Shown piece by piece: positions 32,105-43,454 of a stretch of DNA of 64,000 nt (within the stretch, counting starts at the first letter, position 1; every line of letters starts with the position of its first letter). The notes under the pieces are model-generated. The model did no database searches, had not been told where the DNA came from, and worked only from the letters and a program-made list of their open reading frames with translations. Made by a program: the position numbers and the translations under genes. This DNA is from Pachypanchax playfairii (Eukaryota; Chordata; Actinopteri; Cyprinodontiformes; Aplocheilidae): assembly GCA_006937955.1 (NCBI GenBank), contig SSNP01000300.1:288461-352460 (forward strand). Reading direction: 5' to 3'.

Positions 32105-32391
32105 TATGTGTAAGGAGTCTGGGCTCTGTTGAGACACTTTTGTTTTTTTCTCCCTGCTTTAATTTATTTTTCCCCCTGTTTAGTTTTTCCAAGCTACCCT
32201 TCACCCACTACCCTGCATGTCATATATATATGGGGTGGGAGCTGAAGACCCTTCAGACAAAGGGTTTAGCCAGATATTCCCAAAAGATCCTCACAATATG
32301 TATGTGCCTCCCAGGTCTGACTGACCAGCTTTCTCCCCTGCCAGCAGATCCAACTCGCCACCAAGTGATGATTGGTAGACAGCCCCTCTCT

Positions 32392-32800
32392 TCACCCAAG
32401 TGTCCATGACACATGGCTGAATGTTATGTCAGATGATACAACTACAAAGTTGATCATTGACCTCTGGCCTAGTGTGTCATGGGACAATAAGAATGTTCGG
32501 TATTCTGCACTGCCGCTGGGTCTGTAAGCCACAACAACAGTGAGAGACCTGCCTCTGACCTGAAGACATAGGGACATGACCCTCTCATTCATCGGAGTGA
32601 ACTACAAAACATGGCTGCTGAGTTGAGGGGCTATGACCAGTTCCAGAGCCCAAGCTGTGTGTGAAGATGAGCCGGACTATGTCTAAGCGGTAGTAGCTTT
32701 CAACCTCCCGCACAAGCTCAGGCTTCTTCCCTCCCAGTGAGGTGATGTTCCATATCCCGACAGCCAGAACCTGTGTGTGAGTACTGGACAATTGAGGCAC
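32392..32800 (-). pseudogene. LINE endonuclease-domain fragment
   Basis: The minus strand reads WNITSLGGKKPELVREVE, then in another frame NERVMSLCLQVRGRSLTVVV and AYRPSGSAEY. This is the N-terminal apurinic endonuclease-like domain of a teleost non-LTR retrotransposon. It is frameshifted and has no reverse transcriptase beside it. Related degenerate sequence continues to about 32,930. Confidence 0.65.
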
Positions 32801-33348
32801 CCACCCTCAACTGCTGCCTAATCCTGTCTGCACCTGACCCCCTCTGAGGGTGGTGTGTCCACAGGAAGGTGGACCCAAGTCATCGGCTGAGCCCAGCCAG
32901 GCCTTTTATTTCTGCATGAGTGATATCATCTTTCTCAGGGAAGTACGTTAATGAAGGAGTGTTGCTAGCCATCTGTTATACAGCATTTCACCATTTTATC
33001 AAGAAAAACACAAGCTCACAAATGATTTTCAATTACATTTCAATATGTAATCAAAGACTTGGGTTTCTGCATTGTCACTTTCAGTTTTATTAGCTTTAAA
33101 ATTAAGACTTGCCTGAAACTCATAAAAACATTCCCATTTGCCTTGTAAGTGTCAGACAACACAAATGTGCATGTCCATGTTTTTTTAAACAAAGTAAAAT
33201 CTCTTCTAAATGTTTGATTGAGACCTGAGTGTGTCACACACACATGGCAGTAATATAGTGGTGTGAAAAACTATTTGCCCCCTTCCTGATTTCTTATTCT
33301 TTTGCATGTTTGTCACACAAAATGTTTCTGATCATCAAACACATTTAA

Positions 33349-33911
33349 AGCTATAGTGCGTAACTTCTGTCGCCCCCTAGCGGAATTTTGCGTTATTACA
33401 ACAATGAAGCTGGCGCTTCCATATGACGTACGCCCACCTGTCCCCCCCCACCCCCCTTCCCCCAACCGCTATCCCTCTGCCACTGTGATTCGCGATTCCA
33501 CAACATTTTTATTCTGTTTGAATAAGGACAGCTGTTGAAAAAAGATGGACTCTTCGGAAGAGGTAATTATTGTATTTTTTATTTATTTTCCGCAGAAACG
33601 CAAACAGCTTATTACAAACGGGAGACAAGGTGCCTTCTAATTTGTAACTGACAGGTTAGTGAATGATCTCCTGCTACGAGACTCTCCGCTCGTCCTCCCC
33701 CTCCCTTCTTGTTGTGATGTAAAAGACATAATTTCCTGCGTGCCAGCGCGGGAATGTCGACACGCAAAGTAAAAATGATATAGGCTATATTGAAAAATAC
33801 CGTGAGATGTTTGAGGAGCCGATCGGCTTAATCTGCATTGTGTCATCTCCTCTAATAGTGGCTTGGCTGAAACGGACATTCACGGACATGTAAAAGTTAC
33901 GCACTATAGCT
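33349..33911. mobile_element. TTAA-type MITE (piggyBac- or Kolobok-like), 563 bp
   Basis: Near-perfect terminal repeats AGCTATAGTGCGTAACTT at both ends, flanked by TTAA at 33345-33348 and 33912-33915. The empty site is still readable: the opposite Tc1 repeat has a single TTAA at this position (near 35608). No coding sequence. Confidence 0.85.
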
Positions 33912-34000
33912 TTAACCATTAGTCAAAGATAACACAAGTAAACACAAAATGCAGTTTTTAAATGATGGCTTTTCTTATTTAGGGAGAAAAAAATCCAACC

Positions 34001-35332
34001 CTAGATGGCCCTGTATGAAAAAGGAATTGCCTCCTGAAACTTATAACTGGTTGGGCCACCCTTAGCAGCAATAACTGCAATCAAGCGTTTGCGATAACTT
34101 GCAACAAGTCTTTTACAGCGCTCTGGAGGAATTTTGGCCCACTTATCTTTGCAGAATTGTTGTAATTCAGCTTTTTTTGAGGGTTTTCTAGCATGAACCA
34201 CCTTTTTAAGGTCATGCCATAGCATGTCAATAGGATTCAGGTCAGGACTTTGACTAGGCCACTCCAAAGTATTTATTTTGTTTTTCTTCAGCCATTGGGT
34301 GGCTGCGGCTCAGAGGTTAGAGCGGTTGTCCTCCAATTGAAGGTTGGTGGATCGATCCCGGCTTCCCCACATGTCGAAGTGTCCTTGGGCAAGACACTGA
34401 ACCCCATGTTGCCCCCCCGATCTGCGTATCGGGTTGTGTGAGTGTCAGCCCCTACCCTCTCCCCCTGGCTTACATATCGGGTTGTGTGAATGGGTGAATG
34501 CAAAACCTTGTAGTGCGAAAGTGCTTTGAGTGGTCTGAATGACTAGAAAAGCGCTATACAAATACAGGACATTTACCATTTACCATTCAGAAGTGGATTT
34601 ACTGGTGTGTTTTGGGTCATTGTCCGACTGCAGCACCCAAGATCGCTTCAACTTGAGTTGACAAACAGATGGCAGGACATTCTCCTTCAGGATTTTTTGG
34701 TAGACAGTAGAATTCATGGTTCCATCTATCACAGCAAGCCTTCCAGGTCCTGAAGCAGCAAAACAACCCCAGACCATCACACTACCACCACCATATTTTA
34801 CTGTTGGTATGATGTTCTTTTTCTGAAATGCTGTTACTTTTACGTCAGATATAACGGGACATTTGCCTTTCACAAAGTTAAACTTTTGTCTCATCAGTCC
34901 ACAGGGTATTTTCCCAAAAGTCTTGGCAATAATTGAGATGTTTCTTAGCAAAACTGAGACAAGCCCCAATGTTCTTTTTGCTTAACAGTGGAAATCTTGG
35001 AAATCTGCCATGCAGGCTGTTTTTGCCCAGTCTCTTTCTTATGGTGGAGTCGTGAACCTTAATTGAGGCAAGTGAGGCCGGCAGTTCTTTAGATGTTGTC
35101 CTGGGGTCTTTTGTGACCTCTTGGATGAGTTGTCTCTGCGCTCTTGGGGTAATTTTGGTCAGCTGGCCACTCCTAGGAAGGTTCACCACTGTTCCATGTT
35201 TTTGCCATTTGTGGATAATGGCTCTCACCGTGGTTCGCTGGTTCCCAAAGCTTTAGAAATGGCTTTATAACCTTTACCAGACTGATAGATCTCAATTACT
35301 TTTGTTTTCATTTGTCCCTGGGATCTTGGCAT
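34001..35332 (-). pseudogene. Tc1-like transposase pseudogene interrupted by a SINE
   Basis: Starts at 35332 (MPRSQGQMKTKVIEIYQSGK). Broken frames then give GKGYKAISKALG, NLPRSGQLTKITPRAQRQL, WTDETKV (first catalytic Asp), GGGSVMVWGCF, LQSDNDPKHTSKS (second Asp) and, after the SINE, WPSQSPDLNPIDMLW. The last motif normally reads NPIE; the third catalytic acid is Asp here. Several frameshifts; not functional. Confidence 0.85.
34297..34587 (+). mobile_element. tRNA-derived SINE, copy 1
   Basis: The head GGCTGCGGCTCAGAGGTTAG resembles a tRNA with an A box, and GGATCGATCCC fits a B box. The body contains TGTCCTTGGGCAAGACACTG. The tail is AAGCGCTATACAAATACAGG followed by TTTACCA repeats. It is flanked by CCATT on both sides and inserted in the Tc1 transposase. 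No gene encoded. Confidence 0.8.
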
Positions 35333-35643
35333 GATGTCTAGCTTTTGAGGTGCTTTTGGTCCATTTCTCTGTGTCTATTTAAGTGATTTATTGATTGAAA
35401 CAGATGTGGCAGTAATCCGGCCTGGGAGTGGCTACAGAAATTTAACTCAGGTGTGTTACACCACAGTTAGGTTTTTTTTTAACAAGTGGGGGAATTCCTT
35501 TTTAACACAGGGTCATGTAGTGTTGGATTTTTTTTTCTCCCCAAATAAGAAAAGCCATCATTTAAAAACTGCATTTTGTGTTTACTTGAGTTCTCTTTGA
35601 CTAATGGTTAAATGTGTTTGATGATCAGAAACATTTTGTGTGA

Positions 35644-36456
35644 CCAATGTGCATGAGATTAAAAATTGGATGAGATTAATTAATTTTGAGCAGTAATTAA
35701 TTAATCTAATTAATCTTATTTTTAATCTCATTAAATAATAGCTAAGAAAAACACTATTGTTATCCATGGTTCCGTCGAGATGTTTTTGAAAAACAAATTT
35801 TCCATTCATGGGACCGACAACTCTCATATGCTCCTCCATTGTCACTTCTCCGCTCTGCAACTAACCGCTTTTGCTCACCTTGCCGTCACTGGAAGTCAAT
35901 CAGCAGCCAATAAATGTCCACCTAAGAGTGATTAATCCAAGGCTTAATTTGAGCCGGAACAAGATCAGGGAACTGTCTTATTTTAAAAGGGTGTGTTCCG
36001 GTAACTGTTTGCTCGGATCCGTTAATGGCGCCAGTTGGGTTAAATAACAGCGGCATCAAAATACCAAAAAGGCAGTATAACTTACTTCTTTTGGGTTTAT
36101 CATCACTTTCTCTAGCCCTGCTTGACAATTTACACCCGCTTGGTCTGGTCCAACGGTTGTGTATGTGTGTCCGTTCATACATGTCTATGTGTGCGTTCCG
36201 GTATCAGTCAGTGAATTCTGGTCTCATAGCGCTATTTGCGTTCCGGTAACTTTTGATTTACAAATTAAGCACTGGATTAATCCCTTTGTACAACTCTAGC
36301 ACAAGAAGCCCAAATACTAAAAAAGGATTTTATTTAAAAGCAACTCAAAAGCAGAAACTGTAAATATAGATTAGATTAATGCGATTAAGGAATATGACGC
36401 ACCAAATATGGCTGTAATTAATTAATCGCAACTAACGAGATAATTTGACATCCCTA
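35644..36456. mobile_element. outer hAT-like relic
   Basis: ATTAATTAATCTAATTAATC motifs at the left and TAATTAATCGCAACTAACGA ending GACATCCCTA at the right are typical of a teleost hAT-like repeat with AT-rich subterminal palindromes. The left end abuts the shortened Tc1 end. A smaller hAT element sits inside. Confidence 0.4.
35938..36274. mobile_element. hAT-type MITE, 337 bp, with 8-bp target duplication
   Basis: Terminal repeats CAAGGCTTAATTTG and (other strand) CAGTGCTTAATTTG; an exact 8-bp direct repeat GATTAATC flanks it at 35930-35937 and 36275-36282. The length of the duplication and the CA-G ends fit hAT. No ORF of interest. Confidence 0.8.
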
Positions 36457-39225
36457 ATAAAACTGTAGGAATGCAATCTCTTTTTCTAACTCTCATTTTG
36501 GATCCACTTTTGTGACCAGCAAACACCTTATAATTCTTATTAAAGTATACTTATTACTAAAATATGATTTACATGATAAATGACATCTTACCACAGAACA
36601 GACATGATGTTCCCCCATTTTTTCCTGTTTTACATTTGTCATTTACAATATTTTCTTTAGAATTGTCCTGAAGAAGTTGAGTGATCAGGAAACATAAGGG
36701 TAAGAGCTGTGTTTTTTGAAATGCACGTTTTTAAAAAAAATGAACCTGTTGTCTGTGTAATAAATGGCGTAAAACTGAACTGCCATGGAACCATAATTCA
36801 CAGCTCTCTGCAGTTAAGTGCTCTCCCAAGGGAGACTGGTTGTTTAGTTTAGTGGCTTCTGTCAGACCGAGGTATTTCCGGCAGCTTCCCAAAGGCCCTG
36901 AACCAATCTGCCTGCTGGATTTGAAGGTGACATTCAGCCACCCGATTCTTCCCTACTCTGAATTCTTAAGACTGGATTTCTTTTGCATTTTGCAATGCTT
37001 ACCACCCAGCACTGTCCCCTGGGACGGGTGGAAGTAACAGTGGAAAATATTTAGCTGTTAAATCACGTGAGAAACACAGTTGTTTTATTCACTTTTTAAA
37101 ATAACAATGAAGATGAAAATGTAGGCATAGTCATCATGAAAGCTATCCACAGAGAATTATTTTTTTGAATGAACTGGTCATGGAGAATCCACCCTGTAGC
37201 ATAGCTTTATGCATTGAGACTCTGTTTGCTTAAAGTAGTCAGTAAGAAAAATCTGAGAAGTGTCCACCTTTGGCAAGCTTGTTACCACCTGCAGAAGGCT
37301 TATAATGAACGTTTTACCAGTGAAAATGTTAACATACCTTTGCTGTCTCCCATTGTGTGTTTTCATGGAGAAGAAGGCAGCCAAGCTACACTAAGCCCCA
37401 AGAGCTTTTTTTATGGAGACAACAATGTTTAGCTTTACTCATTTCAACTAGAAAACATTCAAATCTGAATGAAACTCATCTGTCAAGCTAAAGAACAGAA
37501 AAAAAAAAATTAAGAGAGGCAGTAAAGTTAAGTCCGACTCTTGATGCTCTCACTTATAAATGGGTCAGATTTCTTGGGTTAAATGTGCAAGAAGATGACA
37601 TAGTTTCAAACTGTCAGATGTAACAAAGCTCCTCATTCAGAGCTGGGGAATGAATTGAAGTTCACATGCTATGAAGAGTGATTCAACCATGGGCCCTGGT
37701 GGTTGTCTACACAGTGATGCACATTCATTTCCATGGAGACTAAACAAATAGAGCAATTGGTGTTCCTCTTTCAAGTTAAAGGAGGGCTTTACCTCTTCTG
37801 ACTCACAAAACCAAAGTGTACCGTAATTAAAAATAAAATTTAATGTTGTGCTATTGAGTCTTTAAGACAGGAAAAGCATAATGCATTTGTGAAATAAATG
37901 TTTCCTAATCCAACTGCAGCCTTTACTTAAATGTGAAAGCAGACAGATACATATTTGTGTAGTACGTTACTGTGTGCATGTTCCAACCTGCCAACCACCC
38001 AACCGAAAGCTTTAACAGCTCTCATAAAACAAGAAACATTAGGCAAAACAGCTCCAGATTGATGTCTGTCTTTCATCAATTTCTCTTGTCCATTCCATAT
38101 TTAATCTATTCTTTGGATTTAAAAAAAACCCAAACCTTCCCAATGTCACCATTAAACTGGTTATTTCTATCCATCTGTAACACATCCAGTTCAGTTTGTT
38201 ACTGCTGCCAAATTCTCAATCTAGATACAATTATTCATTACAAGCTGTTCCTTGTAAAACCCCACATGAAAATCTGTCTGAATGCAATTAATTACAGAAA
38301 TGGGCAAACAAATGCTACAATCTAGTATTTTAATTATCATGGCTTCCTGACCAGTGACGACTTATGCTGAATTTTTAAGAGAATGGGGTTTGATGTTTGG
38401 GAAGGGTGTGATGATAGCAATAAATGAGCTAATATCCATGTGTTTGATAAAAATGTCACAACAGAGGCTGAACTGTAAGCTATTGGGGAAATAATCTGTC
38501 TTATTCAGTTGTAGTTCATGTCACCTGTGCAACTTTTAACATCTACCATTCTGTCCCTCCCGTAGAGTTAGCCAAACTTTCAGCAGCTGGGATTTTCAGT
38601 TGAGCCACACTGGGTGAGCGAATTGGATTGTAGCATGATTAGAAGGCACCTCTCCTGTTTTGCAGAAGGATTAGGTAATGCAAAATGTTTTATGGGTGAA
38701 ACACATTGGAAGCAGCTGCACCTCCCTGACTGCTCTTGTATTGCCTTTATTGTATGTTGGATTTCAGGAAGCCTGTTCTGGTACCCAAAACCACAACTGT
38801 TAGAGAGTGAATGCCAGCTTGAATTGGTTTAGATTTGCTGAATGTTGTGTGACCTCTTGACTTCACTTCAGATGTACAATTTTGTGGCAAGAGAGAGAAA
38901 TACATAGTCAACAAACAAACCTTGCATATGTCCTTGCATGCTGTACTTACATTAGCTCTCACATGGAACACATGCAGCATGACCTCTGACCTCACTTGCA
39001 ATAGCTCATTTCCTTTTTCCCTGATAACAGCACCTGGGTACACTTTTCATCTTTACACCTTTTCACCCTGGGGGTGTACTTTTTCGGTTTATGTATGCGT
39101 AAGCAGATGTGCATGAGTGAATGAGCCTGTTTGCGCACAATGAAGAATAATCTGAGCTATTAGCACTGGTTCAGGTGGTGACAACAAGCTGAAGCTCATT
39201 AGTTAGCAACTTTTCAGTGTATTTT
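36457..39225. other. intergenic stretch without recognised features
   Basis: No gene, RNA or classified repeat seen. Frames are short and without family resemblance. Confidence 0.5.
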
Positions 39226-39599
39226 TATGGTAGTAATTTGTTTGAAAATGTGTCAGTGGGTGCCTGGGTGCTATAGATATGCTACAGAAAGAAGTAAATT
39301 AAGGTTGTCTAAAAAAAGATATGACAGTCACTGGCATCATGAACCAGTGCTCTATGCTATTTACCTTGAAAGTAGGAACTGGAATTTGGGAATGATGCCA
39401 GCCACAATGCTCCAGCTTCAAGTCAGAAAACAAGTAAGACTAGCAAGTTTTTATGTTCAGTGACCAGGTTAATTATCATTAGTAATATGAGCCAATAGTA
39501 ATATATTTATCTGCATTCTGTACATTTAGCTACTTTAGGTTTCTATATGTACATTAATAGGGGTTGGACAGGGCTGAGGGGGGATTTGAATTTGAATCC

Positions 39600-41739
39600 T
39601 TGGTTTAATCTAGAGCTGCGTATGCTAAAAAGAACTTCAAGAAAGTTAGAAAGGAAATGGCGTTCCACTAAGCTAGAAGAAGTTTATTTATCTTAGAGAG
39701 ATAGTCTGCTCATATACAAAAGAGCCCTTAGCAGGGTTAGAACCGAGTATTACTCGTCCCTTATAGAAGAGAACAGGAACAACCCCAGGTTTTTATTTAG
39801 TACTATAGCCAGACTAATAAAAAACCCAACTTCTATTGAATCGTGTATCCCAGTAACCCTCTGTAGTGATGACTTCATGAAATTCTTTACTAATAAAATA
39901 GATTCCATTAGAGGAAAAATCTATAATGCCCTTCCCACTGTTGTCTCTGGTTTGTTGTCCAGTGAAGCAGCTTTAGAATCTGAATCATGTTTAGACAGTT
40001 TCTGTCCAGCTGATCTTAATGAGTTAACACAAATTATAGCTTCTTCTAAACCATCTACATGTATGTTGGATCCTGTTCCAACCAGACTTTTTAAAGAGGT
40101 CTTCCAATTAATTAACACATGGATATTGGATATGATCAATATGTCTTTAATGAATGGATATGTGCCTAAGGCCTTTAAGGTTGCTGTAATTAAACCTTTA
40201 CTTAAGAAACCTGACCTTGATCCAGGATCTCCAGGTAATTATCGACCTATATCCAATTTACCCTTCATCTCAAAAATTCTATAGACAAGATAGTTGCAAA
40301 CCAGTTATGTAATCATTTACACAGTAATAATCTTTTTAAAGAGTTCCAGTCAGGATTTAAAGCTCATCATAGCACCGAAACAGCACTGGTGAATATTTTT
40401 AATGATACTCTTATGGCCTCAGACAGTGGACTTGTGTCTGTGCTTGTCCTGTTAGATCTCAGTGCTGCGTTTGATACTATAGATCATAAGATCCTATTAA
40501 AGAGGCTTGAATATGATATCGGAATTCAGGAAACTGCATTAAACTGGTTTGAATCATATTTAACTGAAAGATTTCTGTTTGTTCATGTAAATAATGACTC
40601 TTCTTCATATACCAGAGTCAGTCATGGAGTTCCTCCGGGTTCAGTGCTTGCACCAATCCTCTTTACTATATATATGTTACCATTTGGTAAAATTATTAGA
40701 CAACATGGTATAAAATTCAATTTTTATGCTGATGATACTCAGCTATATCTATCAATGAAGCCTGATGAGACCAACCAGCTGCAGAGATTACAAGGTTGTC
40801 TTAATGATGTAAAATCTTGGATGAGGCTTAATTTTTTGCTTTTAAACTCAGACAAGACAGAGGTTGTGACTTTTGGGCCTGAGAACCTTAGGAACGAGCT
40901 GTGTAGTCAGTCATCAACGTTGGATGGCATTAATTTGGCCTCCAACAAGAAGGTAAAGAACCTGGGTGTTATCTTTGACCAGGACATGTCCTCTAGTTCT
41001 CATATAAAGCATGTTACCAGGACGGCCTACTTCCACCTGCGTAATGTTGCTAAAATTAGGAGCATTCTGAATTAAAAGTGATGCAGAAACTTTAGTTCAT
41101 GCATTTATTACTTCTAGACTTGATTATTGTAATTCTTTATTATCAGGATGTTATAATAGTGCTGTTAAAGGCCTCCAGCTGATCCAAAATGCTGCCGCCA
41201 GAGTTCTGATGAGGGTTAGAGGAACAGATCACATTTCTCCTGTTTTAGCATCACTTCATTTACTCCCTGTGAAATCCAGAATAAAGTTTAAAATGTTACT
41301 TTTGACGTATAAGGCCTTGAACGACCAAGCTCCATCTTATATTAAAGCGGTTATTGTTCCATATGTTCCTAACAGAGAACTTTGCTCTCAGACTGCAGGT
41401 CTGCTTGTAGTTCCTAGAGTTTCTAAAAGTAGAATGGGAGGAAGAGCTTTCAGTTATCAGGCTCCTCTCCTGTGGAACCAGCTTCCACTTTTTATCCGTG
41501 AGGCAGACTGAGCTGGGTTCTGCTAGAGGTTTCTTCCTGTTAAAAGGGAGTTGTCCCTTTTCGCCAACCGTGCTTGCTCAGGATGGGGGATTGCGCTGAA
41601 TTAACAATTCAGCCCAGTCAGCTGGTTCCTTAGATAGGAAATGTTTTATTATTAATTGGTTGATTTTTATGTAAAGTTTCTTGAAATTACTTTGTCATGA
41701 ACTGTCGCTTTATAAATAAATAAACTTGAAACTTGAACT
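39600..41739 (+). mobile_element. L2-like LINE, 5'-truncated
   Basis: Non-LTR retrotransposon: partial reverse transcriptase ORF, then a 3' UTR (41512-41739) ending in ACTTGAAACTTGAACTTGAAA. Two further 3' tails of this family lie at 54,285 and 57,508. The start is approximate. Likely the same physical copy as 43455-45594. Confidence 0.8.
39616..41511 (+). pseudogene. LINE reverse transcriptase, frameshifted
   Basis: Copies LINE RNA into DNA at the target site. Readable blocks: LDPVPTRLFKE, VIKPLLKKPDLDPGSPGNYR (finger motifs) up to 40284; after a frameshift at ILE-KIV (bases 40280-40295), VLLDLSAAFDTIDHKILL, HGVPPGSVLAPILF and the catalytic YADDTQLYLS up to 41075; after a second frameshift, SRLDYCNSLLSG, QNAAARVL and RAFSYQAPLLWNQLP to 41511. 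The endonuclease domain is missing. Order and motifs fit fish L2/CR1-group elements. Two frameshifts and the missing 5' part make it inactive. Confidence 0.85.
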
Positions 41740-41744
41740 TGAAA

Positions 41745-42320
41745 TGTGAGATCTCTTTGCTAACAAGATGTATGAACTTAAAACTCTGAAGACCCAGCCA
41801 GAGTATCAGGAATGCAGCATCATGTGTTTGAGACATGACCAAAGGAGCATATCTCAGACTCCAGTGTGTCTCTGTCTGGCTTTTAAACAGCACAGGCTGA
41901 CAGAGATTTGAAGAGGAGCGACAAAACAAAAGAAGTTTGTCAGCTGATCACATCTGCAGTCATCTGTTGGGGGAGCAACATCAGAGCATGTGACATGAAG
42001 AGGTTGAAGAGATTGATAAGGAGGGCTGGTTCTGTTCTGGGGACTGATTTGGAGTCTCTTGAGTTGATTATCCAAAGGAGGATGAAGAACGGGATGGAAA
42101 ACCCTCATCATCCTCTTCAGAACACGGTAACTCAACACCAGAGTGTCTTCAGTCAGAAGCTTCTTTAGATCTGCTGCAGCACAGACTGCTACAGGAGATC
42201 CTTCCTGTCCACAGCTAGAACCTTCTAAAATGGCTACCTAAAGAAGAACTGAGCTAAAACAACACTTAATTTCCCTTTGGGGATTAATAAAGTATTTTTG
42301 GTTGGTTGGTTGGTTGGTTT
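41745..42320 (+). mobile_element. Rex1-like LINE with internal deletion
   Basis: A broken endonuclease-region piece (ISDSSVSLSGF, QADRDLKRS) runs in frame into the C-terminal end of the reverse transcriptase ORF (SAVICWGSNIRACDMKRLKR, RRMKNGMENPHHPLQNT). The middle of the protein is gone. The 3' end is GGGGATTAATAAAGTATTTT plus (GGTT)n. It directly follows the L2-like tail. Confidence 0.7.
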
Positions 42321-42399
42321 TCGCTATACTCATGAGATTTCTTGATCTTCCAGGACCAGCTGGATGTGACGCTACGCGAGTGCTTTATGCGTGTGAAGC

Positions 42400-42560
42400 G
42401 CTCTCGGTATGAAGGGATGCGCTGCTGATTGCGTGAGCAAAACGTTGCGTGCTGCTGAGGTGTCCAGTGGAAAGGAGCCTTTACTTTCAACATCATTGGG
42501 ACATTAGACTGTTGTGTAATCACACACTATTAAATTTTTCATATTGTAAAAGACACACAA
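42400..42560 (+). repeat. partial MITE copy (right end)
   Basis: CATCATTGGGACATTAGACT and the following TGTTGTGT...CATATTGTA match the right end of the MITE at 4225-4713. The left part is missing or different. Confidence 0.6.
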
Positions 42561-43070
42561 GACTGATGGTTTAACAGATTTTAGAGTCCAACTTTCAAAC
42601 AAATATTTTACTTTTTTTTTTCTTTTTTCATCAAACCTCTGTCATAAACTTTATGTTTATATTACTTAAGTTGAATTTATTTTCTTGTAAAATTCATTAC
42701 AAGACTAGATGTATGTCTGATCAAAAATATCAGATTTAAATTATTGTCTTGTTTCTCAGAATATTGTCAAGTTCAGCAAAAACCTGCTCATCATGCATCC
42801 ATTAAAATCAACCTACAGGACCAGTGAGTGGGTCATGGCTTAAATCTCCTTACATAATGTTACAGAGCTAACATATTAACTGGGACATTACAATGCAGTT
42901 TGTCAAGCCTTGTATGACTTTACATTACTGACTGTTGTTACTTTCCTGGTGAGGAATGGGTACTCCAACCATGATGATTACCTCATTCTAATCAAGTAGC
43001 TGTCCCACTTTTAACCTGACATAGATGCCGACACAAATTAATGATGATTTTTAAGGGTTTTATTTACATT

Positions 43071-43080
43071 NNNNNNNNNN
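43071..43080. other. assembly gap (10 N)
   Basis: The only ambiguous bases in the window. Ten Ns is a placeholder size, not a measured distance. Confidence 0.99.
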
Positions 43081-43454
43081 TATGGTAGTAATTTGTTTGA
43101 AAATGTGTCAGTGGGTGCCTGGGTGCTATAGATATGCTACAGAAAGAAGTAAATTAAGGTTGTCTAAAAAAAGATATGACAGTCACTGGCATCATGAACC
43201 AGTGCTCTATGCTATTTACCTTGAAAGTAGGAACTGGAATTTGGGAATGATGCCAGCCACAATGCTCCAGCTTCAAGTCAGAAAACAAGTAAGACTAGCA
43301 AGTTTTTATGTTCAGTGACCAGGTTAATTATCATTAGTAATATGAGCCAATAGTAATATATTTATCTGCATTCTGTACATTTAGCTACTTTAGGTTTCTA
43401 TATGTACATTAATAGGGGTTGGACAGGGCTGAGGGGGGATTTGAATTTGAATCC

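Larger units (their letters stand above)
33256..35638 (-). mobile_element. Tc1-like transposon, dead, with two insertions inside
   Basis: The left end (AGTGGTGTGAAAAACTATTT, next to TA) is inverted relative to the right part (GATCAGAAACATTTTGTGTGAC). The right end stops about 55 bp short of the expected terminus, where a different repeat begins. The element has been split by a TTAA-type MITE (33349-33911) in its left terminal repeat and by a SINE (34297-34587) in its transposase. Confidence 0.85.
39226..43070. repeat. first copy of an identical 3,845-bp duplication
   Basis: Every block I compared matches 43081-46925 without a difference, and all translated frames are identical. The copy ends exactly at the N gap. 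See the second copy and the finding on contig overlap. Confidence 0.97.
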
